From: RGIG3178 sp964533965
GTDB lineage: Bacteria > Bacillota > Clostridia > Christensenellales > QAND01
Direction of reading: 5' to 3'
Assembly (NCBI GenBank): GCA_964533965.1
Contig: CAZHNN010000004.1
Coordinates: 62,001 to 126,000 of the forward strand
Length of the DNA stretch: 64,000 nt
Below are positions 25,487 to 35,179 of this stretch, one piece after another. A program made the translations under genes and the position numbers. Below the pieces are notes generated by a model. The model was not told the origin of the DNA, ran no database searches, and was given only the letters and a program-made list of their open reading frames with translations. Each line of letters begins with the position of its first letter. Within the stretch, counting starts at the first letter, position 1.

Positions 25487-27521
25487 ATGCAATTCGTGAA
25501 GTGGTTTACTCGGAAAAACCGGGAAAAAATGCAAGGAACCGATTTGATACTGGAAATGAGATCACCCGAAATGAACCAAGCTGAATCCAATCCCGAAGGG
25601 GAAGCATCGTTCCAAATGGATGGCAAGCAAGAGCAGAGCCCCGATGTCATAGCATTGCCCATTGACAATCCTCCAACAGACGCTCCAACTGCCACAGAAA
25701 CGCAAGGGATGGCAACGCATGCCAACGAAGACGGTCAGGGGAAGGCCGGAGAAGAAGCGTTGCTTCGTGACCTTTCTGAAATGCCCCAAATATCCGAACC
25801 GGCAGCGGAAGCCGGATTGGCGTCTACCGGTAAGAGCGGACAGGATGCACAAAGCGAAACGTTGTCAGGTGCGAGCCATAAAGATGGCGGTCCCATACCA
25901 TCCAATAAGAGCAAGGCGAAAAGGAAATGGAACTGGAAGAAAAAGACCCTCGTCGTGGCTTTGTCGCTGCTCTTTGTGATTTGTTCGGTCGGCGCGGGCG
26001 TATTCATCTATTTCAAGCAAATCATGGACGATCCGTTTTCGCATTTAAAGCCGAATACCGGCACACCGCTTCCCAGCGGTTCGTCGTATGATGATTTGCT
26101 AAGGCAGGCCGATCAAAACTTCTTGAATCAGCAGGGCATCGTCAACATCCTGTTGGTTGGCGTCGACTACGCGGAGGAAAGGGAAAATTGGGACGGTAAG
26201 CACGCCTACCATGCAGACGTGATGATGGTATTGGCGGTGAACAAGACCACGCAAAAAGTGGATATGATCTCGCTTCCCCGCGATACCTATGCAAAAATCC
26301 CGGATATAAGGGGAATCTATAAGCTCAACTCATCGGTCGATTGCGGCGGCGGGTATCCCGAAGGTGGTCGAAGCCGTCGAATGGATGCTTGGCGGCATTC
26401 CGATCGATTACTATTACGCCGTCACCATGCCTGTCGTCAAGGATCTGGTGGATGCGATTGGCGGCGTGACGTACGATTTGGATGTTGATTTTACCATCAA
26501 CGGCAGGACGTATACAAAGGGTATGCAACAGATGTCGGGCCAGGCGGTGCTCGATTATATCCGCGTGCGCAAGGAGATGGAAGACGATTCGCAGGAAGGC
26601 GATCTGAACCGCATCAACCGGCAAAAGAAGATTTTGATTGCCATCTTTAAGCAGATGCAGGCGAAAAACCTTTGGACCAGCCTACCGACCATATTGAGCA
26701 AAGTCGGAGGAATAGAAACCAACGCCGATATCGGCACAACCGCAGCGCTTGCCTGCATCGCCTATAAGCTCAAAGAAGAGAACATCACGATGCGCTCGAT
26801 GGGCGGTACCATGAAAACCCTGTTTTGGGATTGGCGGTATTGTTTTACCGACCAGGCAAACCGGGTGAAGATCATCCAGGAAGTGTATGGGCTGACAAAA
26901 CCCCAATATTCGGACTATACGCTCGAGTCGGCCAGGAGAAAATGGGCCAGCATGATGTATTCCGTCTATTTGCAGGACACGACGACGCTGATCAATGCTG
27001 TGCAGAAGATGACCCCATCGCCCTCTGTGACGCCAACGCCAACCACGACGCCAAAGCCCACCACGACTCCGACGGCATCGCCAACACCGACACCGACATC
27101 CACACCAACGCCCACGCCCACCACGACGCCAATTCCGAGTGTGACGACAACGCCGACAGCGACACCGATACCGACAACCCCCCCCTCGCCCTCACCTACC
27201 AAAACGCCGGATAGTTTGGGAGGTCTGTATACGATACCGTCGATTATGACGGCATCCGTCTCCGATGAGATATACGGAAAATACCTGGAAGTTCAGGCGC
27301 AGTTGGCATATGTAAAATACCTCTTTGGCGACGGACCGCGACCGACCCAGTTCACCAGTGCGGGGTCAAGTATAGGTGAGCAAAAGGTAATCGCATTGGA
27401 GGATTTGAAGACCAAATGCATGGGCCTGGCCGAATTGATAAACCATTCGTTGAAGTCCGCCTCGAATTGGGAGGTTCCGTGTTATCCGAAATACAATCAA
27501 ATCAATGTGGATTTCCGGTAA
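25487..27521 (+). pseudogene. LytR-CpsA-Psr (LCP) family protein, frameshifted copy 1
   Basis: The N-terminal part (frame of 25487) has an acidic, disordered cytoplasmic region, one membrane helix (LVVALSLLFVICSVGAGVFIYF) and the start of the LCP domain (NILLVGVDYAEERE, DMISLPRDTYAKIP). After SVDCGGGYPEG the frame breaks; the domain continues in another frame from about 26358 (VVEAVEWMLGGIPIDYYYAV) to a Thr/Pro-rich linker and a C-terminal domain ending at 27521. Compared with the intact paralogue, 11 bp are missing between two copies of CCGAAGGT, which fits deletion by slippage; a sequencing or assembly error is possible. The start is ATG 25487 or GTG 25496, the latter better spaced from AAAGGG. 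LCP enzymes attach glycopolymers to peptidoglycan. Confidence 0.88.
27005..27205 (+). repeat. Thr-Pro codon repeat in LCP1
   Basis: Tandem ACN-CCN codons, written mostly as CCAACNACG-type units, encode a Thr/Pro/Ser-rich spacer between the LCP domain and the C-terminal domain, presumably wall-spanning. Confidence 0.8.
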
Positions 27522-27528
27522 ATACCTC

Positions 27529-27558
27529 GGGCGGCGTTCTACGCCGCCCTTTGCTTTT
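27529..27558 (+). terminator. Intrinsic terminator after LCP1
   Basis: GGGCGGCG (27529-27536) pairs with CGCCGCCC (27542-27549), then TTTGCTTTT. The following stretch to 27779 is AT-rich and holds no gene; it contains a GTATTAAA/TTTAATAC hairpin near 27670. Confidence 0.8.
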
Positions 27559-27779
27559 CGATGGCTCCCGTGCATACGATAAAACGACAATTGACAAAAC
27601 AGTGGCTTCGCAAAGAGTTTGAACGTCGCGTTTCCCCAAATTATTGAGACAGTTCATCAGATACAGTATTAAATTCATTTTTAATACAGTCTATTAATCC
27701 GAACGGAAGTATGAAATCGTATTATTCTTATAAATAACTATAAAAAATTGGTTGTAATAGAAATTTTACGCTGCAATCA

Positions 27780-27808
27780 TTGAATTGATTAACAAGAAGC
27801 GATAAAAT
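27780..27808 (+). promoter_or_regulatory. Promoter of the second LCP gene
   Basis: TTGAAT (27780-27785), 17 bp, TAAAAT (27803-27808). GCAATC and GAAGCGATA segments around it match the LCP1 promoter. Confidence 0.75.
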
Positions 27809-27893
27809 AGGATAGTCTTTGAGCACCAGATCGGGATTGTCAAATGACGTCCCATTGAATGAATTGCGGTGTAATTCGATTTTAGGGAGAGGG

Positions 27894-29687
27894 ATGCAAT
27901 CCGTGATTGGAAAGAAACGGAAACCCCGAGATACATTTGAAGATATACAGACGAACTTCGAGAATCCATCCGAGGAGGATCAGATTAGCGTAGATCCACT
28001 GGCGGAAGATTCGGATTTGCCGCCGCGCGTTGAAAAAAAGAGGAAACGCACCGAAAGCGTTTCGCTGTTCGATGACGATTTGGCGTTGGATGATCCGCCC
28101 AAAGTAAAAAATGCAAAGGCTAGAGGCAAGATGAGCTGGAAGAAAAAGACCCTGATCGTTGTTCTTTCGGTGCTTTTCGTCCTGTGCGCTGCAGGCACAG
28201 GGGCGTTCTTCTATTTTAAGAACGCCATCGACAACCCGCTTTCTCAATTCACGCCGCCGCCTGTGAATAACACACCGCTTCCCAGCGGCGCAACGTACGA
28301 GGATATCCTAAGCCAGGCAGACCAGGCTCTCTTGCAGAGCAAGGGTATTGTAAACATACTTTTGGTAGGCGCAGATTATGCGGAGGAACGCGAAACATGG
28401 AACGGAAAGCACTCCTACCATGCGGATGTGATGATGATTCTGGCAGTGGATTTCAACAATAAAAAAGTGGATATGATTTCGCTGCCGCGCGATACCTATG
28501 CGCAGATACCTGGCGTGCAAGGCATTTATAAGCTCAACGCTTCTCTGGACTGTGGTGGCGGATTTCCAGAGGGTCTGCCGAAGGTCGCTGAAGCTGCCAA
28601 GTGGATGCTTGGCGGTATTCCGGTCGACTACTATTACGGCGTTACGATGCCCGTTGTCAAGGAGCTTGTGGACGCAATCGGAGGCGTAACATACGACGTC
28701 GATATCGATTTTACCATGGGCGGAAGAAGCTACACCAAGGGCGTGCAGCATATGACTGGGCAGGCGGTGCTCGACTATATGCGCGTGCGCAAGAACATGG
28801 AAGACTCTTCGCAGGAAGGCGATAAGAACCGAGTCATTCGGCAAAAGAAGATATTGATCGCCATCTTCAGGCAGATGCAGGACCAAAACATTTGGGCAAA
28901 CCTTCCGAAAATACTCAGCGCTTTCAACGGTAAGGTAATCACGAACACCACCATGGGTCAAACCGCTGCGCTTGCAGCGCTTGCGTATAACCTCAAGGAA
29001 GAGAGCATCACCATGCGCACCATCGGCGGCACGATGCGAAGTGTATTTAACTGGAACTTCTGCATTACCGACCAAGCCAAACGAGTGCAGACGATCAAAG
29101 AGGTATACGGAATAACGGTTCCCAAAAGACCGGACTATGACCTTGATGCGGTACTCAAAAAGTGGGCAGGTATGATGGACACCGTGTATGAGCCGAACGC
29201 TTCGACACTGATCGATTATGTGCAGAACATGATCAACAATGGTTCGATCGCGACGCCCACGCCGACGTTGACGCCGACACCGACGCCTACTTCGACTCCG
29301 ACCTCTACGCCCACTTCAACGCCGACGCATACACCAACGTCTACGCCAACACATACACCAACGTCTACACCAACGCATACGCCGACGCCGTCGCCCAAAT
29401 CCGGCACGTCCAAGACTGCCGCTTCGTATGATGTCTACCAGAAGTTCATGGATTTCAAGGCGCAGTACCTGTATGTCAAATACCTGTACGGAAGGGCAAC
29501 GCTACCAAGTCCGCTACCCAGCCCGACTTACAGCGCAAGCATGAAAAGCTCGGAACGGCTTGTAAAAGCCTTAAACGATCTAAAACTAAAAGGCATGAGC
29601 CTGGCGGCGGCCGTGAACCACCCACTGAAGTCCGCGACTCCCTGGGAAGTCACGTACGAGAACGAAATCGACGTAGATTTTAGGTAG
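27894..29687 (+). CDS. LytR-CpsA-Psr (LCP) family glycopolymer ligase, copy 2
   Basis: 597 residues. Order: charged cytoplasmic N-terminal region with basic patches (about 1-80), one membrane helix (TLIVVLSVLFVLCAAGTGAF), LCP domain (about 135-390) with NILLVGADYAEERE, VDMISLPRDTY and the conserved basic cluster RVRKNMEDSSQEGDKNRVIR, then a Thr/Pro repeat linker and a C-terminal domain of about 100 residues ending EIDVDFR. LCP proteins transfer lipid-linked glycans to peptidoglycan outside the cell, so a polymer from the locus at 10740-21772 is a plausible substrate. Start could be GTG 27903, which is 9 bases from GAGGG as in the paralogue, rather than ATG 27894. Confidence 0.93.
   Translation: MQSVIGKKRKPRDTFEDIQTNFENPSEEDQISVDPLAEDSDLPPRVEKKRKRTESVSLFDDDLALDDPPKVKNAKARGKMSWKKKTLIVVLSVLFVLCAAGTGAFFYFKNAIDNPLSQFTPPPVNNTPLPSGATYEDILSQADQALLQSKGIVNILLVGADYAEERETWNGKHSYHADVMMILAVDFNNKKVDMISLPRDTYAQIPGVQGIYKLNASLDCGGGFPEGLPKVAEAAKWMLGGIPVDYYYGVTMPVVKELVDAIGGVTYDVDIDFTMGGRSYTKGVQHMTGQAVLDYMRVRKNMEDSSQEGDKNRVIRQKKILIAIFRQMQDQNIWANLPKILSAFNGKVITNTTMGQTAALAALAYNLKEESITMRTIGGTMRSVFNWNFCITDQAKRVQTIKEVYGITVPKRPDYDLDAVLKKWAGMMDTVYEPNASTLIDYVQNMINNGSIATPTPTLTPTPTPTSTPTSTPTSTPTHTPTSTPTHTPTSTPTHTPTPSPKSGTSKTAASYDVYQKFMDFKAQYLYVKYLYGRATLPSPLPSPTYSASMKSSERLVKALNDLKLKGMSLAAAVNHPLKSATPWEVTYENEIDVDFR
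29255..29397 (+). repeat. Thr-Pro tandem repeat in LCP2
   Basis: Includes about three 24-nt units coding THTPTSTP within a longer ACN-CCN array. Such arrays change length easily and give an extended linker across the wall. Confidence 0.85.
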
Positions 29688-29690
29688 TAC

Positions 29691-29722
29691 AAAAGGCGGC
29701 GTACATGCGCCGCCTTTTTATT
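29691..29722 (+). terminator. Intrinsic terminator after LCP2
   Basis: GGCGGCG (29695-29701) pairs with CGCCGCC (29708-29714), preceded by AAAA and followed by TTTTTATTTATT. Likely works in both directions and also ends the convergent aminotransferase gene. Confidence 0.85.
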
Positions 29723-29771
29723 TATTCCAGAGACATAACCGGCGTGCAGCCGGTTTTGCTATTGGCAGCGA

Positions 29772-30956
29772 TTATCGGTAGTCCTTTGCAAGTTTCTTAA
29801 AAGCGTCGAGTGAGCGTATCACTTTCTCTGTTGGAATGCAGTAGGCGATCCTAAAGTGCCCGCCGCAGCCAAAGCTGTCGCTTGGTACGAGCAGCAGGTC
29901 ATACCCCATTGCTCTCCTGCAGAACGCGGTTGCATCCTCCTCCAGGGATTTTGGGAACATATAGAACGTGCCGCCGGGCTTCACGCACGAGAAGCCCAAC
30001 CTGGTGAGCTCTTTGTAGAGGATGTTCATGTTCGTTTCGTACACCGACATATCGGAGGTCACATCGATCGCTTCCGCTACCGCCAGCTGGATGATGGACG
30101 GCGGGCAATTGTGGCCGGTACAGCGGGAGATCTGCCCGCACATCTGCACGATCAGTGCCGCATCGGGGCACGCGGGATTAACTGCCACATAGCCGATACG
30201 CTCGCCCGGAACGGACAGCGCCTTGCTGAACGAATAGCAGGTGATGCTGTTGTCGTAAAACGCCGCGACGTACGGCGACTCCACGCCTTCGAACACGATT
30301 TCGCGGTAGGGTTCGTCGGTGATCAGATAGATGGGGTGTCCGTAAGCTTTCTGTTTTTCCGAAAGGATGCTGGCCAGCCGTTCGATGGTCTGCCTGGAAT
30401 ACACGATGCCGGAGGGGTTGTTGGGCGTGTTGATGAGTACCGCCATCGTCTTTTCGCAAAGCAAGGCTTCAAATGCTTCGAAATTGATCTGAAAATCCTT
30501 CACCTGTGGCGGGACTACTTTCAATACGGCGCCTGTCCCGTTTACATAGGGGCGGTATTCCGGAAAGAACGGCGCAAAGGTGATCACTTCATCTCCCGTT
30601 GTGGTGACGGCGCGAACGGCGTGCGAAATCGCTCCCGCGGCTCCCGAAGCCATGAAGATATGCTCCGCCTTATAGGGCAGGCTAAAGCGCCTTTGCAGCG
30701 ATGCGGCGATGCGTTCGCGCACGGATTCAATGCCCAGGCTCGGGCTGTACCCGTGCACATAAAGCGAATCTTCGTTCTGGGCAAGCTTTAGAAGAGCCTG
30801 TGCAAACGCTTCCGGCACCGGGACCGAGGGATTGCCTAGGCTGTAATCGAATACGTTTTCATATCCTATTTCCTTTGCCCTTGCACTGCCGTAGGCAAAC
30901 ACCTCGCGGATGACGGATTTTTGGCCCAGCATTTCACGGTATTCCTGTGCGATCAT
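29772..30956 (-). CDS. PLP-dependent aminotransferase (aspartate aminotransferase-like, class I/II)
   Basis: 394 residues, fold-type I. The sequence DYSLGNPSVPVPE at the start, HGYSPSLGIESVRERIA, NTPNNPSGIVYS, DEPYREIVFEGVE and the PLP lysine in CYSFSKALSVPGERIGY are typical. Substrate not determinable; many close relatives are annotated as aspartate or general aminotransferases. It lies 15 bp downstream of a D-2-hydroxyacid dehydrogenase gene on the same strand, so the two likely act together in amino acid or 2-oxo acid metabolism. GGAGG upstream of the ATG. Confidence 0.92.
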   Translation of the reverse strand: MIAQEYREMLGQKSVIREVFAYGSARAKEIGYENVFDYSLGNPSVPVPEAFAQALLKLAQNEDSLYVHGYSPSLGIESVRERIAASLQRRFSLPYKAEHIFMASGAAGAISHAVRAVTTTGDEVITFAPFFPEYRPYVNGTGAVLKVVPPQVKDFQINFEAFEALLCEKTMAVLINTPNNPSGIVYSRQTIERLASILSEKQKAYGHPIYLITDEPYREIVFEGVESPYVAAFYDNSITCYSFSKALSVPGERIGYVAVNPACPDAALIVQMCGQISRCTGHNCPPSIIQLAVAEAIDVTSDMSVYETNMNILYKELTRLGFSCVKPGGTFYMFPKSLEEDATAFCRRAMGYDLLLVPSDSFGCGGHFRIAYCIPTEKVIRSLDAFKKLAKDYR

Positions 30957-30971
30957 GACGTATCCTCCCTT

Positions 30972-31961
30972 TTAAAGTCCGTTTACGATATTTAAAGGAC
31001 GCAATCCATTGGCGATCCGTTCAATATTGCCCCAGACGAAGCGGTGCATCGTATAAAAAGCCTGTTCCGTTACCCCGCCAATATGCGGCGCCAGAGTGAT
31101 CTTCGCATAAAGTTCTTCAGGCAGATGTAGCAGCGTATTGTCCGGCATCACAGGCTCGGGCGTGATGGTATCCAGACCCGCGCCACCGATGACACCGTTT
31201 TTTAACGCGTCGATAAGGTCCTGCTGGTTTACGACCTCGCCGCGCGCCGTATTGATCAGGATGGAGTCCGGTTTCATCTTTTGGAATTTCTCTTTGTCCA
31301 TAAAATTCCGGGTCTGCGCATTCGAAGGCAAGTGAAGGCTTACGATGTCGCAGTTGGCAAGCAGCTCATCCAGATCAATGTAGGATACGCCAAGTTCCTG
31401 TTCGAGTTCCTGCGGCAGCCTGTGCCGTTGATAATAGCTGATCTTGCACTCAAAGCCCTTGAGGCGTTTTGCCGTCTGCTGACCGATGGCGCCCATGCCG
31501 ACGAGCCCCACATGACAGTTCCAAAGTTCCCGGATACCCTTTAGGCTCCACTGGCTTTTTGCCTCGATCTGTCGTGCCTGTAACACCATGCTGTGGCCCT
31601 CTACGGTACGGCGAAGCACGGCCAGCATCAGCATGATGGCCTGTTCCGCCACCGCCTTGCTGTTGGCGGCGGCGTTGTTGCAAACGAAAACGCCGCACTC
31701 TTTTGCGGCTTCCGTGTCGATCCAATCATAGCCGACACCTTCGGAGTGGATGAGCTTCAAATTGGGCATACGCTGTATCAATTCACGTGTGACCGGCTGC
31801 ATGGCATCCACAAAGATGACGTCTGCATCGCCACCAAGCGCAATGAGTCTATTGGTATCTTTCTCATACCCGGCGAACACGAGCTCCCAATCGGATGGTA
31901 GCGCCAAGATGTCATAAAACCGCCGGACCCGCTGTTCAAGGGTCATCAATAGTACCTTCAT
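30972..31961 (-). CDS. D-2-hydroxyacid dehydrogenase (phosphoglycerate dehydrogenase-like)
   Basis: 329 residues. NAD-binding GLVGMGAIGQQTAKRL in the Rossmann domain; catalytic Arg in INTARGEVVNQQ, Glu in TPEPVMPDN and His in LAPHIGGVTEQ are all present, so it is probably active. No C-terminal ACT domain, unlike many serine-pathway SerA enzymes. Start at 31961 chosen for GGAAAGG eight bases upstream. Followed by an aminotransferase gene after 15 bp, an arrangement recalling serine synthesis (dehydrogenase then transaminase), but neither enzyme can be assigned to that step from sequence alone. Confidence 0.9.
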   Translation of the reverse strand: MKVLLMTLEQRVRRFYDILALPSDWELVFAGYEKDTNRLIALGGDADVIFVDAMQPVTRELIQRMPNLKLIHSEGVGYDWIDTEAAKECGVFVCNNAAANSKAVAEQAIMLMLAVLRRTVEGHSMVLQARQIEAKSQWSLKGIRELWNCHVGLVGMGAIGQQTAKRLKGFECKISYYQRHRLPQELEQELGVSYIDLDELLANCDIVSLHLPSNAQTRNFMDKEKFQKMKPDSILINTARGEVVNQQDLIDALKNGVIGGAGLDTITPEPVMPDNTLLHLPEELYAKITLAPHIGGVTEQAFYTMHRFVWGNIERIANGLRPLNIVNGL

Positions 31962-32152
31962 ACCCGTAAACCTTTCCACAATGGCTCTTTTAATTGTAAA
32001 TTGTAACACAAACCCAATGGCAACAATAGGGTTTATTTTCTATCGGTGCATCATGCACTGTTTTTTCGGTATGCGATGCTTGGTCGCTTTGGATGTAAGT
32101 GCAAAAAGCAGGCTACGCCTGCCTTTTGTATGCTTTGTATTCCGAGACTGAT

Positions 32153-32650
32153 TCAGGTTTTATTTCGAACGGGCGCGCCTTGAGGTGCGCTCATACCATA
32201 CCGGTTCCACAGCCCCATCGTCTGTGCCCATTGGGCCACAAGGGCTTGCCCCTGCTTTGATTTCCAGTCCTGTTCCAAAGCCTCATGGCATTTTAATCCC
32301 TGCCCAGGTCTATTGTGATGGCAGAACCGGCATTCCAACGGCAGCAGACCGGTGCTGTGCAGGCTGCATAGACCATCCGCCAAGAACGTACAACCATTTT
32401 GCTGGAAGTCCTTGAGGGCAATATTTCCCTCGCACCCTTTGAATGCCGGCGAAAGCACGCCGAAGGTGAATTCCGGGGATATTTCCAGCATCATACGGTT
32501 GCCGTACCCCGCTTGCAGCGCCTTTTGCGCTTCGTCGACCGTCCACCATCCCGGCCTTTGACAATAGCTTTGGCAGATTTCACAGCTGCAGGCGGCAGAT
32601 GGCGGGAAACGCTCCTGCAGTGTCTTGAAATGCCCGCTTTTTTTCTTCAA
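32153..32650 (-). CDS. Cys-cluster (YkgJ-like) putative metal-binding protein
   Basis: 165 residues with many cysteines: CSCEICQSYCQRPGW near the N terminus, GCEGN, GCTFLADGLCSLH and LECRFCHHNR. The pattern resembles the zinc/iron-chelating cluster proteins of the YkgJ type, whose function is not settled. The start is TTG at 32650, supported by GGGAGG at an 8-base distance. A 41-residue reading frame with a good ribosome site lies just upstream on the same strand. Confidence 0.75.
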   Translation of the reverse strand: MKKKSGHFKTLQERFPPSAACSCEICQSYCQRPGWWTVDEAQKALQAGYGNRMMLEISPEFTFGVLSPAFKGCEGNIALKDFQQNGCTFLADGLCSLHSTGLLPLECRFCHHNRPGQGLKCHEALEQDWKSKQGQALVAQWAQTMGLWNRYGMSAPQGAPVRNKT

Positions 32651-32725
32651 CGATGTCCTCCCAACGGTAAGGAATTTGAAAAACAGGAGCGTACAGCCCC
32701 TGCTTTACCTCTTTGAATAGCCCTG

Positions 32726-32851
32726 TTATTCGCTCTGTTTGTCGCTCTCCTCTGTCGTTACGCAGCCCTCGCTGAATTCCGGCGAGCAGGCGCTCTCTTG
32801 TACGGAAGAAGTATTTGTTTGGACGGTATTCACGGTGCATTCCTGGCTCAT
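32726..32851 (-). CDS. Small hypothetical protein
   Basis: 41 residues, rich in Ser, Thr and Glu, with three cysteines (MSQECTVNT at the start, ESACSPEFSEGC in the middle). No family recognised. It is preceded by GGAGGCGGCCAC at good spacing from the ATG, the main support for it being translated. It ends 75 bp before the Cys-cluster gene. Confidence 0.45.
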   Translation of the reverse strand: MSQECTVNTVQTNTSSVQESACSPEFSEGCVTTEESDKQSE

Positions 32852-32999
32852 GTGGCCGCCTCCTTACAATATGGTTTAGATTATTATAACATATTGAATC
32901 GACCTATAGGAACAAAAGACGGATGCCCCTAGGATTATCCGTCGTTAGGTATCCGCCGGATGATCCGGCGCCAGGAATCCGCATGGAAAACCAATGTGG

Positions 33000-33479
33000 C
33001 TAAAACGGCAGGCTTTTCGCCCATTCAACGGCCTGCTTTGTCTGCTCCTGCGTTTCCTTTTGCAATACCGATCGAAAATCGGATTTTCCGACAACGTTGC
33101 TCTTTGGCAGCGCCTCTTCCATGCGGCTCATGAATTTTGCGACATCTCCGCCACCGCTCATGGCAAACAGCGCCACGTTTTTGCCGGAAAGTTCTGCTTT
33201 GTGCAAAAACGTGTTCATCGGCGATGCAACTGTGCCCGCCCATACCGGGGCGCCCAGTATGATGTTATCATACGATGAAAGTGAAGGGAGGTTTGCCAAT
33301 CTTGGCATACGCTTGAACGTCACGCTTGCGCCGCATATCACCATCTGCAGCCAACGTGCGCCGGGGTAGCGGCGTTGCGTCTTGAGCTCGATCAGGTCGG
33401 CGTTCAGCGCTTTCGCGATCTGCTCGGCAATCCATTTCGTATTGCCGCTTAAGGAGTAATAGACGACGGCCGTTTTCAT
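33000..33479 (-). CDS. Flavodoxin family protein
   Basis: 159 residues. The FMN phosphate-binding loop YYSLSGNTKWIAEQIA is at the N terminus, and NIILGAPVWAGTVASPMNTFL and ALFAMSGGGDVAKFMSRME match the other FMN-contact loops. A one-electron carrier or a small flavin reductase. ATG at 33479 is preferred (GAAAGG 10 bases upstream); another in-frame ATG is at 33485. It is followed downstream on the same strand by nothing close; upstream, 162 bp away, lies the flavodiiron protein gene, a functionally related redox protein. Confidence 0.9.
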   Translation of the reverse strand: MKTAVVYYSLSGNTKWIAEQIAKALNADLIELKTQRRYPGARWLQMVICGASVTFKRMPRLANLPSLSSYDNIILGAPVWAGTVASPMNTFLHKAELSGKNVALFAMSGGGDVAKFMSRMEEALPKSNVVGKSDFRSVLQKETQEQTKQAVEWAKSLPF

Positions 33480-33641
33480 AGGCATCAAGCCTTTCGTATA
33501 CATTTATCTCAACCCATGTCCATTGTTTCCCGGAGCCCTTTGGCGATGCGTCAAAAGGCAATCAATAACAAACGACCAGCGTATAAAACAACGCACCGCC
33601 GACAACGAAGTGCAGGCGGCGCATTCATCCATACAAAACGT

Positions 33642-34856
33642 TTAGTGTGCCAGCGATTTTAACGATGCGGAGATGGCGTCTGCCATCTTGTCCATATCGT
33701 CTTCGCATTCGGGCTTGAGTGAGGATCTGATGTCCATCGCGGGACCTATGAACTCCATGTCTTTCATATTCGAGAGGATCGCTTGCATCTCCTTGTAAGC
33801 GGCGCTTGCCCAGGAATGATTCGCCAATATTGCCACTTTTCGGTTTTTCAATCCAAGGACAGCCATCTCCCGCAATAGGGAATCCATCGGAAAATAGAGG
33901 TTCATATTATACGTGGGGGAGGCTATGACCATGTGGCTGTATTTCCACGCTTCGGAGATGATGTACGAAGGATGCGTCTTGGACACGTCGTACATGCGCA
34001 TGTCGTGGATGCCGCGCAAAGCTAACTTGTTTGCGAGCAAGTTGATCGCGTTTTCGGTATTTCCATACATCGACGCATAGAAAAGCAGCACGCCCTCCTT
34101 TTCCGGCTCGTAGCGGCTCCATTTGTCATACTTGTCCAACAGATACGCGAGGTTTTTTCGCCAGATCGGGCCGTGCAGCGGACAGATCATGCAAATATCA
34201 AGTCCGGAGAGCTTTTTAAGTACGGACTGCACCTGTGCCCCGTAACGTCCGACGATGTTGGCGTAATACCGGCGGGACTCTTCGAGAAAAGCCATCTCGA
34301 AATCGATCTCGTCCGCAAACAAGTTGCCGGACAGTGCCCTAAAGGACCCGAATGCGTCTGCGGAGAACAGGATCCCGTTTTGCGTTTCATAGGTCACCAG
34401 CACTTCCGGCCAGTGCACCATCGGCGCCGTATAAAACCGCAGCGTATGCGACCCAAGCCCAATTTCTTCCCCTTCGGAAACCAATTTCTGATTCATCTGT
34501 ATATCAGCGCTGTAAAATTGTGAAAACAGTTGAAAGGTTTTTGCGTTTCCGATGATCCGGACTTCGGGATAGCGGCGTACAACATCCTCAATCAGCGCAC
34601 AGTGGTCCGGTTCCATGTGGTTTATGATAAGGTAATCCAGCTTGCGGCCTGCGAGGACATGCTCGACATTTTTCAGAAACTGGGGACCGATGGCTGAATC
34701 CACCGTGTCCAGAAGGGCTGTTTTTTCATCCGTTATCAGATAGGAATTGTAGGAGACTCCGTTTGGAATGGGAAACATGTTTTCAAAGCGCTCCAAACGC
34801 CGATCATTGCCGCCTACCCAGAAAATTTTCGGTGAGATTTCCTGCACACAATACAT
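33642..34856 (-). CDS. Flavodiiron protein (FprA family A-type flavoprotein)
   Basis: 404 residues: N-terminal MBL-like diiron domain (about 1-250) and C-terminal flavodoxin domain (about 255-400). Diiron ligands are visible in NHMEPDH, APMVHWPEV, LFSADAFGSF and CPLHGPIWR. The FMN loop is FYASMYGNTENAI, and ASPTYNMNLYFPM is the second. These enzymes reduce oxygen to water or nitric oxide to nitrous oxide in anaerobes without releasing reactive species. Electron donor probably rubredoxin or a flavoprotein, not encoded here. Confidence 0.95.
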   Translation of the reverse strand: MYCVQEISPKIFWVGGNDRRLERFENMFPIPNGVSYNSYLITDEKTALLDTVDSAIGPQFLKNVEHVLAGRKLDYLIINHMEPDHCALIEDVVRRYPEVRIIGNAKTFQLFSQFYSADIQMNQKLVSEGEEIGLGSHTLRFYTAPMVHWPEVLVTYETQNGILFSADAFGSFRALSGNLFADEIDFEMAFLEESRRYYANIVGRYGAQVQSVLKKLSGLDICMICPLHGPIWRKNLAYLLDKYDKWSRYEPEKEGVLLFYASMYGNTENAINLLANKLALRGIHDMRMYDVSKTHPSYIISEAWKYSHMVIASPTYNMNLYFPMDSLLREMAVLGLKNRKVAILANHSWASAAYKEMQAILSNMKDMEFIGPAMDIRSSLKPECEDDMDKMADAISASLKSLAH

Positions 34857-35179
34857 GGCTATTTCCTTTCAGTAAGGTCTGCATTTGTACTCATTGTATA
34901 ACATTGGTTGCTTTTCGTACAGGCCATACGGCGGAGTAAAGACTAGCCCATAGTTCAATGAGTGCAAATATGAATCTTTTTTACGGCGACTTAGGCCAAA
35001 AGCTTTTCCTTTGGCTGGTGCGTCGCAAAACAACCTTATCTCGGCTTTTTTTGTAAAAGCGTCTGGACTATTCACGGTCTAATAGATTCTCTCCTTTAAA
35101 GCCATCGGCTTTGTCGGTGACCATGGGTGCATGAGGCGCCACCCGCATGGCAACACTACCGAAAAAGGAGGATGTATAT
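34857..35179. other. Intergenic region between the flavodiiron gene and a small-protein gene
   Basis: A possible -10 for the flavodiiron gene (TACAAT on the minus strand) lies near 34900. A 68-codon minus-strand frame (34869-35075) has no ribosome site and no family resemblance, so I do not call it. Nothing else stands out. Confidence 0.4.

Noticed and set aside
26966..29413. Valine-glycine-rich antisense frames opposite the LCP linkers
   Set aside because: Low-complexity reverse reading of the Thr-Pro codon repeats.
34869..35075. 68-codon minus-strand frame upstream of the flavodiiron gene
   Set aside because: No ribosome binding site, no family resemblance, and it overlaps the probable promoter region of the flavodiiron gene.
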